Shown here piece after piece: positions 1 through 5,687 of a DNA stretch of 5,715 nucleotides (positions are counted from its first letter, which is position 1; each line of letters begins with the position of its first letter). The stretch is taken from assembly GCA_002297005.1 (NCBI GenBank), contig DBIX01000055.1, forward strand, positions 1 to 5,715. Reading direction: 5' to 3'. Made by a program: the position numbers and the translations under genes. This DNA comes from Cyanobacteria bacterium UBA791 (GTDB lineage Bacteria; Cyanobacteriota; Vampirovibrionia; Gastranaerophilales; Gastranaerophilaceae). The notes under the pieces were generated by a model. That model saw nothing but the letters and a program-made list of their open reading frames with translations, did not search any database and had not been told where the DNA came from.

Positions 1-54
1 ATATATAATAAAATAAGAGAAGAATTATTAATTGGAAGGAATTTGGAAATATGA
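1..54 (+). CDS. Possible 3' end of an upstream gene, overlapping the lpxA start
   Basis: One of the three forward frames is open from the window edge and ends in TGA at 52-54, forming an ATGA overlap with the lpxA start codon. The other two forward frames hit stops within the first 16 bases. The visible 17 residues end in IREELLIGRNLEI, a charged, helix-like tail I cannot assign to a family. Lipid A genes often sit in operons (lpxC, fabZ, lpxA and lpxD in cyanobacteria and relatives), so a translationally coupled upstream gene fits. The open stretch is short enough to occur by chance. A TATAAT at 4-9 offers the alternative that this is an lpxA promoter and leader. Confidence 0.35.
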   Translation: MYNKIREELLIGRNLEI

Positions 55-866
55 TAGATAAGACAGCTATAATTCACCCTACTGCTGAAATTGCAGAAGA
101 TGCGATTATCGGACCAAACGTAGTTATTGGTGAAAATGTAAAAATTGGTAGCAGAACAAGAGTTATTGCAAATGCATTTGTAGAGTTTGCAGAAATCGGT
201 GAAGATTGTACAATCAGCCCATTTGCAACAATTGGTTCAGAACCTCAAGATTTAGGTTACAAAGGTGAACCTACAAAGGTTGTTATCGGTAACGGTACAA
301 TTATTAAAGAAAATGCAACTGTTCATAGAGGAGCAGCATGCGGTGATTTCACTACAAGAATTGGTGAAAAATGTTTACTAATGGTTGGTACTCACGTTGC
401 TCATAACTGCGTGTTAGGTGACCAAGTTATTATGGCAAACCTTGCAACACTTGGCGGTCATTGTCATGTTGGATTTGGTGCTTGGTTAGGCGGAATGACA
501 GTATTCCATCAAAACGTTAGAGTTGGCGATATGGCTATTATTAGTGGTTTCTCTGCAACTCGTCAAGACATCTTACCTTATTCAAAAGGTGAGGGTAGAC
601 CACCTGTTCCATCAGGATTAAATGTTGTTGCTATGAGAAGAAGAGGTGTTTCTCAAGAAGATAGAACTGCTATGAATGAAGCTTTCAAATTATTGATTTC
701 ACCTGAATACAACACAACTCAAGCTATTGAAAAAATTCAAGCAGAAATTCCTATGAATAAATATATTGAAAATATGATTGAATTTATTAAATCATCAAAA
801 CGTGGTGTTTTATTAAAATCTCATAAAACAGGTAATGCTTCTCTAGGTTTAGAAGAAGAATTATAA
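51..866 (+). CDS. lpxA: Acyl-[ACP]--UDP-N-acetylglucosamine O-acyltransferase (LpxA)
   Basis: LpxA catalyses the first step of lipid A synthesis in the cytoplasm, moving a 3-hydroxyacyl chain from acyl carrier protein to the 3-OH of UDP-GlcNAc. The 271-residue protein opens with MIDKTAIIHPTA, the family start. Hexapeptide repeats of a left-handed beta helix run to about residue 190, followed by a helical C-terminal domain (about 195-255). By gapless comparison with remembered E. coli LpxA (offset 7), catalytic His125 is H118 in THVAHNC, and H122, H144 and H160 are H115, H137 and H153. The nucleotide-sugar region EPQDLGYKGEPTK is intact (Q66, D67). The arginine-rich MRRRG turn is at 195-199. 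G166 matches E. coli G173, the acyl-length ruler residue. About 16 residues (256-271) extend beyond the E. coli end. A GGAAGGA Shine-Dalgarno at 34-40 lies 10 bases before the ATG. A terminator follows directly, so no lpx gene is cotranscribed downstream. Confidence 0.95.
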   Translation: MIDKTAIIHPTAEIAEDAIIGPNVVIGENVKIGSRTRVIANAFVEFAEIGEDCTISPFATIGSEPQDLGYKGEPTKVVIGNGTIIKENATVHRGAACGDFTTRIGEKCLLMVGTHVAHNCVLGDQVIMANLATLGGHCHVGFGAWLGGMTVFHQNVRVGDMAIISGFSATRQDILPYSKGEGRPPVPSGLNVVAMRRRGVSQEDRTAMNEAFKLLISPEYNTTQAIEKIQAEIPMNKYIENMIEFIKSSKRGVLLKSHKTGNASLGLEEEL

Positions 867-885
867 TAAGAAACAAGTTATATTT

Positions 886-917
886 AAAAAGCGTCGATTT
901 TAAATCGACGTTTTTTT
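886..917. terminator. Bidirectional Rho-independent terminator between lpxA and dnaE
   Basis: CGTCGATTT (892-900) and AAATCGACG (902-910) are perfect inverted repeats around one base. In RNA a CGTCGA/TCGACG stem with an AT-rich loop is most likely. AAAAA (886-890) lies on the left and seven T (911-917) on the right, so a U-tract follows the hairpin in both directions. It begins about 20 bases after the lpxA stop and sits next to the dnaE stop, so one structure can serve both convergent genes. Confidence 0.9.
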
Positions 918-918
918 A

Positions 919-3900
919 TTATTCATCAAGTGATTTCATTGAAACTGCAACTTTATTAGGGAATACATTCTTCAATTTATTTGCCAAATCGTTTGTTGCA
1001 TTTACCCAAAAATGTGAAGAGGTCAAAATCTTTGTTTCTCCAACATAATCATCGTTTAATTTTATAACCACAGGGTCAAATCCAGTATTTTGTACCATAA
1101 CGTCTTTTATCGCAACAAGTTCTTCGTAAGGTAAATCCTGTAAAAGTTCAACAGTCATAATGTTGCAGTTATCAACTGGTCTAACGTTATCAACAATAAT
1201 ACTAGGGTTTTCCTTATTTTCGTCATCGTCACGATAATTAACTTTACCAGTAATGATTACCCTTTGTTCAGGTTGTAAAAAGTCGTTAAATTCCATCAAT
1301 TTTTTGTGGAAACATACTGTTTCCATTTTGCTTGTCAAATCTTCTATTGTACAGATTTTAACAAATTTAGATGGGTCTTTCTTTGTTGGAATTTGTCTTG
1401 CTGCAGAAATAAGTCCACAAATAGTAACTACAGAGTCTGCTTTCATACCTTTAATTTCTGCGATTTTATGAGTTGCAAGGTATGGAAGTTTATCTTTAAT
1501 ACTTGATAATGGGTGAGAACTTACGTAAAATCCTAAAAATTCTTTTTCAAAGTTTTGTATTTCTCTTTGAGGATATTCTTCTTCTGTTCCTGATAGTTGG
1601 AATTGTGCACCTGCAAAATCTTCTGTATCTTCAAGACCTGCAAATAAACTTACTTGACCTGATTCTTTTGCTTTCGCTTCTCTTGATGCTGTTGCAACGA
1701 TGTATTCAAGATTATCCATCAATTGTTTTCTGCTTTTTTCAATGCTTGAAAATGCACCAGCTTTAATTAATCCCTCAAGTACACGTTTATTTGTAGCTTT
1801 TGTATCCATACGTTTGCAATAATCGTAGATTGATTTAAATTCACCGTTTTCTTCTCTTTCTTTGATGATTAAATCAACAACAACTTCACCTACTTGTTTA
1901 ATTGAGGCTAAACCAAAACGAATATTATCACCGTCAGGATAAAATTCTGCATAAGACTTATTAATATCTGGTGGTAATACTTGAATGCCTTTCTTTTGTG
2001 CATCTTCGATATATAAAGCTGTTTTTTCTGCATCAGTTGAAACACTTGAGATTAGGCATGATAGGTATTCAACTGGATAGTGTGCTTTTAAATATGCAGT
2101 TTGATAAGCTACAAAGGCATACGCTGCAGAGTGGCTTCGGTTGAAACAGTAAGATGCGAATTTTTCAATTTTTTCAAATAAATCTGTTGCATCTTTTGCA
2201 CTCATTCCGTGTCTTGCAGAGTTTTCAATAAACTTACCTTTTTGTTTCTGCATTTCTTCAATTTTCTTTTTACCCATCATACGACGAACCATATCGGCTT
2301 GACCTAATGAGTAATCAGCAAGAACTTGGAACACTTGCATAATCTGTTCTTGGTATACGATTGTACCATAAGTATCTTTTAATACTGGTTCAAGTAATGG
2401 GTGTGGATAAGTTACTGCAACACGTCCGTGTTTTCTGTCTACGAATTCATCAACCATCCCTGAATCAAGCGGACCTGGACGGAATAGAGCTACTAACGCA
2501 CCCATATCTTCAAATACGTCTGGTCTTAATCTTTTTACAAGGTTCTTCATACCAGCAGATTCTAACTGGAAGATACCGTCTGTATCACCTTTCATAAGCA
2601 AGCTGTATACTGCTTTATCATCAAGCGGAATGTCATTGATAGCAATACGGTTGCCAGTACGTTTTTCAATCAAATCTACTGTTTTGTAAATAGTTGTCAA
2701 GTTTCGTAAGCCCAAAAAGTCCATTTTTAATAGGCTTAAAACTTCGGTAACATCGTGTGGTGGATAACCAGTTTGAACGATACCATCCTTTGATGGTTGA
2801 ACTGGTAAAATTTGGTCTAATGGTTTTGGAGCAATGATTACACCTGCTGCGTGAGTACCGGTATTGTTTTTGATACCCTCGATTGCAACAGCCAAATCAA
2901 TCCATTTTTTCATACCAATTGTTTTACCTGTTTCTATATCGATAACAAATTGTTTATCTTCATCATATAGTTGTCTTAATTCAGAACCCTCAAATTTTAT
3001 TGCTTTACCTAAAGTCTTTGCCTTGTCGTCTTGAGTTAATGCGTATTCAATGCAAGGGTCAATAAGTGCTGCCATTCTATTACTATCTGCAAATGGTATT
3101 CTCAAGATACGAGCTACACCTTTGAAAGCTGCTTTAGCTGCATAAGTACCAAAAGTGATGATTTGACAAACTCTATCTTCACCGTATTTTTTAGTTACGT
3201 AATCAATAACTTCCCCACGACGTTCGATACAAAAGTCAATATCAATATCGGGCATCGTGAAACGTTCTGGGTTTAAGAATCTTTCAAACAAGAGTTTATG
3301 TTCAATAGGGTCAAGGTCTGTAATCTCTAGTGCATAAGCAACAACTGACCCAGCTGCTGAACCACGACCAGGACCTACTGGTATACCGTGAGTTTTTGCG
3401 TAATGAATAAAGTCCCACGTGATTAAGAAGTATGCCGCAAAACCCATTTGGTCAATTACGCTCAATTCATATTCTGCACGTTCTTTTAATTTTGGAGTGA
3501 TTTCTCCATATCTCTTTTTCATTCCCTCAAATACAAGGTAGCTAAGATATGTTTCTGAATCATAACCTTTAGGAACTTCATAGGCTGGTAATGGTGATTT
3601 ACCAAGTTCTAATGTTAAATGGCATTTTTCAGCAATCTCTACTGTGTTATTAATACATTCTTCAAAAGTTTTATCATCCATCCAACTAAAACTTTCTTTT
3701 AGTTGTTCGGCTGTTTTTACATAAAATTCGTTCCCATCAAAGTGAAAACGATTTGGGTCATCCTTCGCACTATTCGTATTCATACACAATAAGGTATCGT
3801 GCATATCTGCATCAGATTTATGCAAATAGTGAGAGTCGTTTGTGATAACCATTTTTATACCAAGTTCCTTGGCAATTTTGATTAACTCAGGGTTAGTCTT

Positions 3901-4449
3901 CTTTTGATCGTCTAAACCATGGTCTTGCAATTCTATATAATAATCATCCCCAAATAAATCTTTGTATTGTTTCGCAACTTCTCTTGCTTTTTCAGGTTCG
4001 TGTTTTAAAAGATTTTGTAATACTTCACCACCTAAGCATGCAGATAAACAGATTAAACCCTCGTGATGCTCTTTAATAAGCTCCCAGTTGATACGAGGTT
4101 TGTAATAAAATCCGTCACACCATGCAACAGAAGTTAGTCTAATAATATTTTGATAACCTGTTTTGTCTTTTGCTAACAAAACTAAGTGATAAAGAGGGTT
4201 ATGTACATTATTTTTAACTTTAATATCTCCGTCATGTACATAAAATTCGCAACCAAGAATAGGTTTGATATTTTCTTCTTTAGCTGTTGTGTATAATTCC
4301 ATATCGCCATACATAACCCCGTGGTCTGTAATTGCGATTGCCGGCATGTTGTTTTCTTTAGCAAATTTTACGTAATCCTTAATTCGGATTGCACCATCTA
4401 GTAATGAATACTCCGTATGCACATGTAATGGTACATATTGCATTGTCAT
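919..4449 (-). CDS. dnaE: DNA polymerase III subunit alpha (DnaE), replicative polymerase
   Basis: This is the catalytic subunit of the replicative DNA polymerase, 1176 residues, near the usual DnaE1 length and uninterrupted. An N-terminal PHP domain (about 4-280) starts with LHVHTEYS and keeps the expected metal ligands: H9, H11, D18, H43, E68, H83 or H88, C138, D205 and H207. The polymerase core contains GPGRGS (359-364), catalytic aspartates D403 and D405 in PDIDIDF, and D577 in KMDFLGLR. A helix-hairpin-helix region lies near 840-905. QVSLF at 932-936 is a canonical sliding-clamp binding motif. An OB fold spans about 1003-1093, followed by a C-terminal domain probably binding tau. It is not PolC: the PHP domain is N-terminal and no DnaQ-like exonuclease is inserted. 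Two starts are possible (M1 or M3). An AAGGGG site nine bases upstream favours the first. The stretch ASYCFNRSHS (765-774) corresponds to the cyanobacterial split-intein site but holds no intein. It is transcribed divergently from the exported HExxH protein gene. Confidence 0.97.
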   Translation of the reverse strand: MTMQYVPLHVHTEYSLLDGAIRIKDYVKFAKENNMPAIAITDHGVMYGDMELYTTAKEENIKPILGCEFYVHDGDIKVKNNVHNPLYHLVLLAKDKTGYQNIIRLTSVAWCDGFYYKPRINWELIKEHHEGLICLSACLGGEVLQNLLKHEPEKAREVAKQYKDLFGDDYYIELQDHGLDDQKKTNPELIKIAKELGIKMVITNDSHYLHKSDADMHDTLLCMNTNSAKDDPNRFHFDGNEFYVKTAEQLKESFSWMDDKTFEECINNTVEIAEKCHLTLELGKSPLPAYEVPKGYDSETYLSYLVFEGMKKRYGEITPKLKERAEYELSVIDQMGFAAYFLITWDFIHYAKTHGIPVGPGRGSAAGSVVAYALEITDLDPIEHKLLFERFLNPERFTMPDIDIDFCIERRGEVIDYVTKKYGEDRVCQIITFGTYAAKAAFKGVARILRIPFADSNRMAALIDPCIEYALTQDDKAKTLGKAIKFEGSELRQLYDEDKQFVIDIETGKTIGMKKWIDLAVAIEGIKNNTGTHAAGVIIAPKPLDQILPVQPSKDGIVQTGYPPHDVTEVLSLLKMDFLGLRNLTTIYKTVDLIEKRTGNRIAINDIPLDDKAVYSLLMKGDTDGIFQLESAGMKNLVKRLRPDVFEDMGALVALFRPGPLDSGMVDEFVDRKHGRVAVTYPHPLLEPVLKDTYGTIVYQEQIMQVFQVLADYSLGQADMVRRMMGKKKIEEMQKQKGKFIENSARHGMSAKDATDLFEKIEKFASYCFNRSHSAAYAFVAYQTAYLKAHYPVEYLSCLISSVSTDAEKTALYIEDAQKKGIQVLPPDINKSYAEFYPDGDNIRFGLASIKQVGEVVVDLIIKEREENGEFKSIYDYCKRMDTKATNKRVLEGLIKAGAFSSIEKSRKQLMDNLEYIVATASREAKAKESGQVSLFAGLEDTEDFAGAQFQLSGTEEEYPQREIQNFEKEFLGFYVSSHPLSSIKDKLPYLATHKIAEIKGMKADSVVTICGLISAARQIPTKKDPSKFVKICTIEDLTSKMETVCFHKKLMEFNDFLQPEQRVIITGKVNYRDDDENKENPSIIVDNVRPVDNCNIMTVELLQDLPYEELVAIKDVMVQNTGFDPVVIKLNDDYVGETKILTSSHFWVNATNDLANKLKNVFPNKVAVSMKSLDE

Positions 4450-4458
4450 TTAGATTTA

Positions 4459-4464
4459 CCCCTT
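4459..4464 (-). promoter_or_regulatory. dnaE ribosome binding site (AAGGGG)
   Basis: On the minus strand AAGGGG lies nine bases before the ATG at 4449-4447 and fifteen before the next in-frame ATG at 4443-4441. Normal spacing supports the first ATG, giving a protein that begins MTMQYVPLH. Confidence 0.7.
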
Positions 4465-4528
4465 ATACTTCTTAACAGCTAGTTAATGACAACTTAAGTC
4501 ACCTTGTTTCTGTAATTTTAATATCTAT

Positions 4529-4557
4529 ATTTTAGCATGCTAAATCTTAAACTTGAA
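4529..4557 (-). promoter_or_regulatory. Candidate dnaE promoter
   Basis: Read on the minus strand, TTCAAG (4557-4552) and TAAAAT (4534-4529) are separated by 17 bases, a weak match to a housekeeping sigma-70 promoter. A second overlapping option is TTTAAG (4551-4546) with TATAGA (4529-4524), 16 bases apart. Either would give a leader of about 70-80 bases. The stretch is AT-rich, so such matches arise easily. The elements overlap the palindrome at 4531-4544 and the -35 of the divergent promoter. Confidence 0.35.
4531..4544. promoter_or_regulatory. 14-bp perfect palindrome, candidate operator
   Basis: TTTAGCATGCTAAA is a perfect inverted repeat with two 7-base arms and no spacer. It lies between the divergent genes, within the candidate dnaE promoter and nine bases upstream of the -35 of the rightward promoter. 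This is a suitable position for a dimeric regulator acting on one or both genes. It has no T-tract and cannot form a useful RNA hairpin because there is no loop. I do not recognise it as the site of a known regulator. Confidence 0.35.
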
Positions 4558-4580
4558 AGCAAAAAATATATAATTATAAT
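4553..4580 (+). promoter_or_regulatory. Promoter for the exported HExxH protein gene
   Basis: TTGAAA (4553-4558) and a consensus TATAAT (4575-4580) are separated by 16 bases. A second TATAAT lies in tandem at 4569-4574. Initiation near 4587 would give a leader of about 22 bases before the ATG at 4609 and would exclude the upstream in-frame ATG at 4537. Confidence 0.65.
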
Positions 4581-4608
4581 ATTAGTATACATAATTTATG
4601 GAGAAGAT

Positions 4609-5331
4609 ATGAGATTAAAAAGAATTGCGTGTGTGTTAGCTTCAGTAGCGGTTTTATCTGGACTTTGTATTCAAGAACCTAGCTTTGCTTTTGGTAAAGC
4701 TAAACAAGATGTGAAAAATCAGCCAGTTTATAGCCCTGATGCTATTAGACCTGAATATCCTAAAAGATGTAATGAGGATTATTTAAAATTAATTAGAAAA
4801 GAATATAGAAAAGTTACTAAAGACGAAAATATTGCAGTAGCTTTGGATATGATGAAAGATACAAATGCAGATTTTTCTCGTACTGCTATATTGGGTTATA
4901 ACTTAACTAAAAGACCTGTAAAGGTTATGTTTAAGGATTTGTCTAAAATCGATGAAAAATATGCTTCTTTTGATGCTTTAGGTTGGAAAAAAAGTTCAAA
5001 ATTATATATTTATATAAACGAATGTCATGAAGATGCTCCACCTGCTGCACTTGCTGCATTACTTGCACACGAAGCTCTACATCAAGATGAATACAATTCT
5101 CTTGCAGAAGAAACTTATGCTTGGACTATGGAAGCTGCTGTTTGGTGTGAAATGTGCGAACTTTACCCAAAAGAAACACAAGTTTCTCATCCACTTGTAA
5201 CAAGAGAAGAAACTCTTAAAAAATTATTTATTAAAGGTAGATATTCTGACAGATATATTAAAAAGAGTGTTCACTCAAATAGTGGTTATAAAGACTTGCC
5301 ACAAACTTCACCTGGGTTTGAAAAGTTATAA
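4609..5331 (+). CDS. Putative secreted zinc metallopeptidase-like protein (HExxH motif)
   Basis: I do not recognise the family. The 240-residue protein begins MRLKRIACVLASVAVLSG, a typical Sec signal peptide: basic start, hydrophobic core about 6-21, and a likely signal peptidase I site after PSFA (residue 27). The cysteine at 20 has leucine before it, so it is not a lipobox. The mature part (about 213 residues) contains HEALH (154-158) in a LAALLAHEALHQDE helix, the HExxH zinc signature with E155 as general base. AEETYAW (166-172) follows closely and could give a glutamate third ligand, as in gluzincins (inference). Mature cysteines are C54, C139, C180 and C183, possibly disulfide-forming after export. 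The end is basic (RYSDRYIKKS). The in-frame ATG at 4537 was rejected because it precedes the promoter. The chosen ATG has GGAG at 4600-4603, five bases away, and puts the signal peptide at the N-terminus. Export is well supported, peptidase activity is plausible, and the substrate is unknown. Confidence 0.75.
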   Translation: MRLKRIACVLASVAVLSGLCIQEPSFAFGKAKQDVKNQPVYSPDAIRPEYPKRCNEDYLKLIRKEYRKVTKDENIAVALDMMKDTNADFSRTAILGYNLTKRPVKVMFKDLSKIDEKYASFDALGWKKSSKLYIYINECHEDAPPAALAALLAHEALHQDEYNSLAEETYAWTMEAAVWCEMCELYPKETQVSHPLVTREETLKKLFIKGRYSDRYIKKSVHSNSGYKDLPQTSPGFEKL

Positions 5332-5345
5332 AAATATTTTATAAT
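5318..5345 (+). promoter_or_regulatory. Candidate promoter for the GIY-YIG gene
   Basis: TTGAAA (5318-5323) and TATAAT (5340-5345) are 16 bases apart, the same hexamers and spacing as the promoter at 4553-4580. The -35 lies inside the last codons of the preceding gene. Transcription would start near 5352, inside the repeat that follows, leaving a leader of about 40 bases. Independent expression of the GIY-YIG gene is likely if this site is used. Confidence 0.5.
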
Positions 5346-5374
5346 TGTCATTGCGAGCGAAAGCGAAGCAATCC
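5346..5374. repeat. Short hairpin-forming intergenic repeat (ATTGCGAGCG...GCAATCC type)
   Basis: The 29-base segment has ATTGC (5350-5354) and GCAAT (5368-5372) as outer arms, with GC-GAAA-GC (5357-5364) at the tip, which folds as a GAAA tetraloop. GA and GAA in the internal loop could form sheared purine pairs. It is GC-richer than its surroundings. From memory, closely similar sequences occur as dispersed intergenic repeats in many unrelated bacterial genomes. Only one copy is present here, so its repeat status rests on recognition. It has no T-tract, so it is not a typical terminator. Confidence 0.6.
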
Positions 5375-5394
5375 AAAATAAATAAAAGGTTCTT

Positions 5395-5646
5395 ATGGAG
5401 AAAAAATATTACGTATATATATTGTTAACGGTAGATGATACCTTGTATTGTGGATATACCGATGATGTCGAAAAACGTTTTGAAAAACACAAACAAGGTC
5501 TAGCTGCGAAATATACAAGAGCTCATAAACCGATTAAGGTTGTTTATACAAAAGAATTTGATACAAAATCGGAAGCTATGAAAGAAGAATGTAGAATAAA
5601 AAAACTTCCAAGAATTAAAAAACTAGAATTAATTAATAATAAATAA
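5395..5646 (+). CDS. Stand-alone GIY-YIG domain protein, UPF0213/YhbQ-like
   Basis: This 83-residue protein is a single GIY-YIG nuclease domain of the size of the bacterial UPF0213 (YhbQ-type) family. The signature is YVYIL (6-10) plus LYCGYT (17-22), giving tyrosines Y8 and Y18. R28 in DVEKRFEKH is the conserved arginine and H32 follows. E65 in KEECRIKKL aligns with the metal-binding glutamate. The C-terminal RIKKLPRIKKLEL pattern is typical of the family. No extra DNA-binding domain is present, which argues against a homing or restriction enzyme. DNA cleavage is plausible because the catalytic residues are kept, but the cellular role of this family is poorly defined. Start: AAAAGG at 5384-5389 lies five bases before the ATG. 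It is 63 bases downstream of the exported-protein gene, separated by a promoter candidate and the hairpin repeat, and a terminator follows. Confidence 0.9.
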   Translation: MEKKYYVYILLTVDDTLYCGYTDDVEKRFEKHKQGLAAKYTRAHKPIKVVYTKEFDTKSEAMKEECRIKKLPRIKKLELINNK

Positions 5647-5659
5647 GTAAGCCAATTTT

Positions 5660-5687
5660 GACTCTCGATATATCTCGAGGGTCTTTT
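5660..5687 (+). terminator. Rho-independent terminator after the GIY-YIG gene
   Basis: GACTCTCGA (5660-5668) pairs with TCGAGGGTC (5675-5683) as a 9-base stem with one G-U pair and a six-base loop, followed by TTTT (5684-5687). The stem starts 13 bases after the stop codon. The T-run is short, so termination may be moderate. The opposite strand has only AAAATT upstream of the stem and no strong U-tract, so it works mainly rightward. Confidence 0.75.

Noticed and set aside
1253..1766. Three plus-strand open frames of 66-87 codons (1253-1471, 1306-1506, 1503-1766)
   Set aside because: They lie wholly within the well-supported dnaE gene on the other strand, overlap one another, have low-complexity hydrophobic or cysteine-rich translations, and show no convincing domain or start signal.
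2361..2597. Plus-strand open frame of 78 codons
   Set aside because: Antisense to the conserved polymerase core of dnaE, with a leucine-rich translation typical of reverse-complemented coding sequence.
4182..4364. Minus-strand open frame of 60 codons
   Set aside because: Same strand as dnaE but in another frame inside the PHP domain, where the dnaE frame is unbroken and highly conserved.
4472..4486. Inverted repeat TTAAC-N5-GTTAA upstream of dnaE, with ACTTAAGT at 4492-4499
   Set aside because: Arms are short and AT-only apart from one base pair, expected often in this composition, and no T-tract or known operator match is present.
4444..4494. Minus-strand TTGTCA-N19-TATAAG as the dnaE promoter
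   Set aside because: The -10 would overlap the AAGGGG ribosome binding site and leave almost no leader, and the 19-base spacing is poor.
4537..4608. N-terminal extension of the exported protein starting at the ATG at 4537
   Set aside because: It precedes the predicted transcription start, overlaps the palindrome and promoter, has no ribosome binding site, and would put 24 hydrophobic residues before a complete signal peptide.
5346..5374. Hairpin repeat as a terminator or single CRISPR repeat
   Set aside because: There is no T-run after the hairpin, and there is no second copy with regular spacers in the window.
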